In this document: in pieces, positions 62,703-64,000 of the stretch
Position numbering within the stretch: the first letter of the stretch is position 1
Layout: each line of letters begins with the position of its first letter
NCBI RefSeq assembly: GCF_000764185.1
Contig: NZ_JQEC01000044.1
Span: 1 to 64,000, forward strand
From: Colwellia psychrerythraea
GTDB taxonomy: Bacteria; Pseudomonadota; Gammaproteobacteria; Enterobacterales; Alteromonadaceae
Direction: 5' to 3'
DNA length: 64,000 bases
Notes under the pieces: generated by a model
Told to the model about the DNA's origin: nothing
The model's input: the letters and a program-made list of their open reading frames with translations, nothing else
Databases searched by the model: none
Position numbers and translations under genes: made by a program

Positions 62703-62754
62703 TTACATATCGTGCCGCAAGATATATGAGCCAAAAAATGGCACGTTATGTAAA
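62703..62754. repeat. imperfect inverted repeat with a third copy of its arm nearby
   Basis: TTACATATCGTGCC (62703-62716) is matched by GGCACGTTATGTAA (62740-62753) with one mismatch, and TTACATATCGTGCC occurs again at 62830-62843. The right arm contains GTTATGT, the same core as the cassette sites, so this may be a degenerate minimal attC. The remainder of the 62641-63052 gap shows no gene. Confidence 0.45.
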
Positions 62755-63052
62755 CGATTCAAGCAAAATATAAGTATTAAAAACAAAGGATTGTTAATTA
62801 AGTTGGGATAAACAAGCCTGAAATTGGTATTACATATCGTGCCAAGTTCTTAGTCAGTTCATTATTAAACAATAGAGAAATTATTCATTAGAAAATATAC
62901 TTGTGGCTAATGTCAACTAAGCGCACAAAGTGGTCATTATTAATTTAATTATGAACGATCACTATGGTGGTTTTTTCAACGGTCAGGCTTACTAAAATCC
63001 TATTAACAATAAGACTCTACTCTGGATTGATCTAATACACTCTACCTCACAT

Positions 63053-63086
63053 AAAGGCAGTACTTAGTGGGCTAAGTGCTGCCTTT
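63053..63086. terminator. strong hairpin terminator, probably bidirectional
   Basis: AAAGGCAGTACTTAG / CTAAGTGCTGCCTTT, a 15-bp stem with one G-U type mismatch and a 4-base loop, 32 bp beyond the stop of the gene at 63118 and facing the cassette array. It has short T-tracts on both sides. Confidence 0.75.
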
Positions 63087-63117
63087 ATGCTTTATAACTG
63101 ACTAGTTAACTAAAATA

Positions 63118-64000
63118 TTAACTCTTAGTTAGCGTTAACCAATTAAGCTTCCAGTTATTATCCAATGATTTCAATATCACGGTATTTTTACCCTTTTTCA
63201 ATGGAACTTTCAAACCTTGCTGAGTCTGCCATTCATGATAACCACCTGTTGCAGTCACGAGATCAACGCCGACTTTTTTATCATTAGCTAAGACTTCAAA
63301 ACCCTTGGTATCACGTGGCGTAGCTACTCGATATGCCAATTTATATAGACCCGCTTCTGGTACGTCTATTTGATAAGTAAATTGTGCTTCAGCACCAATA
63401 CCACCCACGCCAGTGAAGTTGTAACCGCCATCGTCATCTGAAGTACGTGTCAGCGAGCTATCACTCGACTGGGCAGCCCACTCAGCTTCAACACGTCCTG
63501 GAATTTCAACCCAACCCGCTTCAGTAGATACTTCACTATAATGACTTTGTTGATGAAAACTTACCGCAACCACCGCGTAGTCATATTTCATTAAACCCAT
63601 TTTTGGCTCAGTGAAACTAGTGTTAGTTAAATTCGTCGCTAACAGTTTGAACATGCCACCGGTCACTTCATTACGGTAAACACGGTAGCTTTCAACATTT
63701 TCTTGTTGGCTTTTATCCCAACGGATAGTGACTGACTTGTCATCTTGCTCAATTTTTACATTACTGACCGCATCAGGGAAAGCCGGCTGTATATCCCATC
63801 GCTTTTGTTCTTGTTGTTGAGCAAAGGTTAATTTTGCTAAGAACTTTTTACTCGCTGAAGATAACGATGGCGCTTTACCATCAAGGGCTAGTCTAAAACC
63901 ATCAACACCACCAGAGAAATCTTCTGGAATACTACCGCGTTGTGCTAAAGGTGAGTGACTCCAGTGCCAACTGCCACCACGAGTAGAACGACGTTCACAC
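63118..64000 (-). CDS. partial: formylglycine-generating-enzyme (SUMF1)-like domain plus C-terminal carbohydrate-binding-like domain
   Basis: The frame is open from the stop at 63118 to the window edge, so the 5' part is missing. The visible N-terminal residues include CERRSTRGGSWHW, PLAQRGSIPEDFSGG and VDGFRLAL, which match the end of an FGE-sulfatase domain (RGGSW ... GFR). A linker with fibronectin-like strands (VTIRWDKSQQENVESYRVYR) follows. The last 130 residues form a CBM6/35-like beta sandwich (AQFTYQIDVPEAGLYKLAYR, KGKNTVILKSLDNNWKLNWL). Internal GTG or ATG codons near 63666 and 63654 are not starts, because the coding pattern continues upstream. It may activate secreted sulfatases or be a non-catalytic relative. 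Confidence 0.78.
   Translation of the reverse strand, partial: CERRSTRGGSWHWSHSPLAQRGSIPEDFSGGVDGFRLALDGKAPSLSSASKKFLAKLTFAQQQEQKRWDIQPAFPDAVSNVKIEQDDKSVTIRWDKSQQENVESYRVYRNEVTGGMFKLLATNLTNTSFTEPKMGLMKYDYAVVAVSFHQQSHYSEVSTEAGWVEIPGRVEAEWAAQSSDSSLTRTSDDDGGYNFTGVGGIGAEAQFTYQIDVPEAGLYKLAYRVATPRDTKGFEVLANDKKVGVDLVTATGGYHEWQTQQGLKVPLKKGKNTVILKSLDNNWKLNWLTLTKS

Noticed and set aside
59053..64000. CRISPR array or prophage as an explanation for the repeats near the end of the window
   Set aside because: The repeats are 39-100 bp hairpin elements that each follow a gene in one direction, not short direct repeats with spacers, and no phage structural genes are present.

Overview
The window looks like chromosomal DNA of a marine, AT-rich gammaproteobacterium of the Colwellia / Alteromonadales type. 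This is inferred from base composition, protein style and gene order; no database search was possible. No rRNA, tRNA or CRISPR array was seen. Most of the window is orderly chromosome with housekeeping and envelope genes; the accessory part lies between about 43 kb and 64 kb.

Layout. 0.4-3 kb: proline synthesis genes proB and proA, followed by 2.5 tandem copies of the proA 3' end. 3-11 kb (minus strand): an alpha-2-macroglobulin lipoprotein and penicillin-binding protein 1C, a known periplasmic pair. 11-19 kb: YegD-type Hsp70, a solute-binding-like protein, an NfeD/stomatin pair, a winged-helix/TPR regulator, a Gfo/Idh/MocA oxidoreductase, a secreted GH16 enzyme and PpnP. 19.9-31.2 kb: branched-chain amino acid synthesis, with ilvC divergent from its regulator ilvY, then comM, then ilvGMEDA behind a leader peptide and attenuator that can be read directly. 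The 3' end of ilvD is also duplicated downstream of its stop codon.

31.3-42 kb is a copper-handling region. CopC, CopD and an NTF2-like protein are on the minus strand. A DUF411 lipoprotein, a TolC-type channel, a CusB-type adaptor carrying two CusF-like domains and a CusA pump are on the plus strand, joined by stop/start overlaps. Two paralogous small Met/Cys-rich secreted proteins lie between the two groups.

45.1-53.3 kb (minus strand) is the most interesting part. Five tightly packed genes encode a probable L-glutamine kinase with an extra N-terminal nucleotidyltransferase-like domain, a class-I glutamine amidotransferase-like hydrolase, a cytidylyltransferase, a membrane-anchored CDP-glycerol-transferase-like protein, and a large membrane protein in which a YidC-like segment is joined to an alkaline phosphatase/sulfatase-superfamily domain. 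The first three match, in domain type, the Campylobacter jejuni Cj1418-Cj1417-Cj1416 route to cytidine diphosphoramidate. I propose that this is a surface phosphoramidate-modification operon with previously unlinked transfer machinery.

53.5-59 kb holds a HupE/UreJ protein with a small anchor protein, an M64 metallopeptidase and a second winged-helix/TPR regulator. A decayed copy of that regulator's DNA-binding domain lies on the far side of the peptidase gene. 59.1-59.7 kb is a GC-rich, hairpin-rich non-coding element. 59.8-62.6 kb is an integron-type gene cassette array without an integrase: Phd/ParE and three other cassettes, each followed by an attC-like site, with two start codons lying inside the recombination core. 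The window ends inside a gene whose visible part joins the end of a formylglycine-generating-enzyme-like domain to a C-terminal carbohydrate-binding-like domain.
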